Positions 6,379-6,607 of a stretch of 6,607 nucleotides of DNA are shown here, piece by piece. The stretch's first letter is position 1, and every line of letters begins with the position of its first letter. Source of the DNA: a bacterium (GTDB taxonomy: Bacteria; Verrucomicrobiota; Verrucomicrobiae; Opitutales; Opitutaceae). Location: positions 1 to 6,607 of the forward strand of contig JAJXYI010000392.1 of the NCBI GenBank assembly GCA_021780625.1, given 5' to 3'. The notes below the pieces were generated by a model. The model saw nothing but the letters and a program-made list of their open reading frames with translations. It searched no databases and was not told the DNA's origin. The translations under genes and the position numbers were made by a program.

Positions 6379-6607
6379 ATGGCCTCGACGTTACCCTTCC
6401 AGAACCCCGCGTTGCCGATTGAAGCCCGCATCGACGATCTGATCGCCCGGCTCACGTTGCCCGAGAAGGTGAGCCAATTGATGCACGACAGCGCCGCCGT
6501 GGATCGCCTTGGGGTGCCTGCCTACAACTGGTGGAGCGAGGGTTGCCACGGGGTGGGGCGCAGCGGACGGGCCACGGTGTTTCCGCAGGTCGTCGGACTT
6601 GCTGCGA
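6379..6607 (+). CDS. Glycoside hydrolase family 3, N-terminal fragment (3' end outside window)
   Basis: The first 76 codons of a GH3 enzyme are visible and run off the window. Family 3 members remove single sugars, commonly xylose or glucose, from the non-reducing ends of beta-linked oligosaccharides. The fragment reads NPALPIEARIDDLIARLTLPEK (11-30 region), then MHDSAAVDRLGVPAYNWWSEG, CHGVGRSGRATVFPQ and VVGLAA. The 'YNWWSE-x-x-HGV' followed by 'ATVFPQ' is a GH3 N-terminal signature seen especially in the beta-xylosidase-like subgroup. The start is secure: an in-frame TAA lies at 6367-6369, only three codons upstream. No signal peptide is seen, so this start predicts a cytoplasmic or otherwise exported enzyme acting on imported oligomers. 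Codon 5 is TTA, a codon absent from the other genes here. The catalytic Asp lies beyond the window, so activity cannot be confirmed. Confidence 0.88.
   Translation, partial: MASTLPFQNPALPIEARIDDLIARLTLPEKVSQLMHDSAAVDRLGVPAYNWWSEGCHGVGRSGRATVFPQVVGLAA

Overview
The window looks like a piece of a GC-rich chromosome from a polysaccharide-degrading member of the Verrucomicrobiota, most likely near Opitutaceae. This placement is inferred from the style of the large TonB-dependent receptor: an 'LSPFEVSA' motif followed by a plug of the 'GYQATDTLAGTRIRT...' type, which I associate with that group. No rRNA or other marker gene is present to confirm it. All genes recognised are on the plus strand.

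Layout: (1) 1-810 is the C-terminal part of a mannonate dehydratase (UxuA), ending in a clear intrinsic terminator at 830-866. (2) 811-1176 is a 366-base intergenic region. It holds a 16-bp LacI-type palindrome (874-889) in its more AT-rich first third and a hairpin-rich stretch (1034-1146) just before the next gene. (3) 1177-4917 encodes a 1246-residue outer-membrane TonB-dependent receptor. (4) 4918-5057 carries two strong hairpins, 4945-4982 and 4995-5030; the second ends only about 28 bases before the next start. (5) 5058-6308 encodes a secreted two-domain SGNH/GDSL hydrolase of the XynE-like carbohydrate esterase type. (6) 6379-6607 is the first 76 codons of a glycoside hydrolase family 3 enzyme, probably a beta-xylosidase or beta-glucosidase, cut off by the window end.

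Read together, the genes fit uptake and breakdown of an acetylated, uronic-acid-decorated plant polysaccharide such as acetylated glucuronoxylan. The receptor would import oligosaccharides, the exported esterase would remove acyl groups, the GH3 enzyme would release monosaccharides from oligomers, and UxuA would feed the glucuronate branch into 2-keto-3-deoxygluconate. The substrate is an inference from gene neighbourhood. No xylanase, alpha-glucuronidase or SusD-like partner lies inside the window.

None of the three visible start codons has a Shine-Dalgarno sequence at normal spacing. The codons TTA, CTA and TCA are absent from the roughly 1,930 codons of UxuA, the receptor and the esterase. 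That absence explains the very long antisense open frames, which I do not consider genes. I found no tRNA, rRNA, CRISPR array or mobile element. The window is a carbohydrate-utilisation locus built from known families; the least explained parts are the non-coding stretches.
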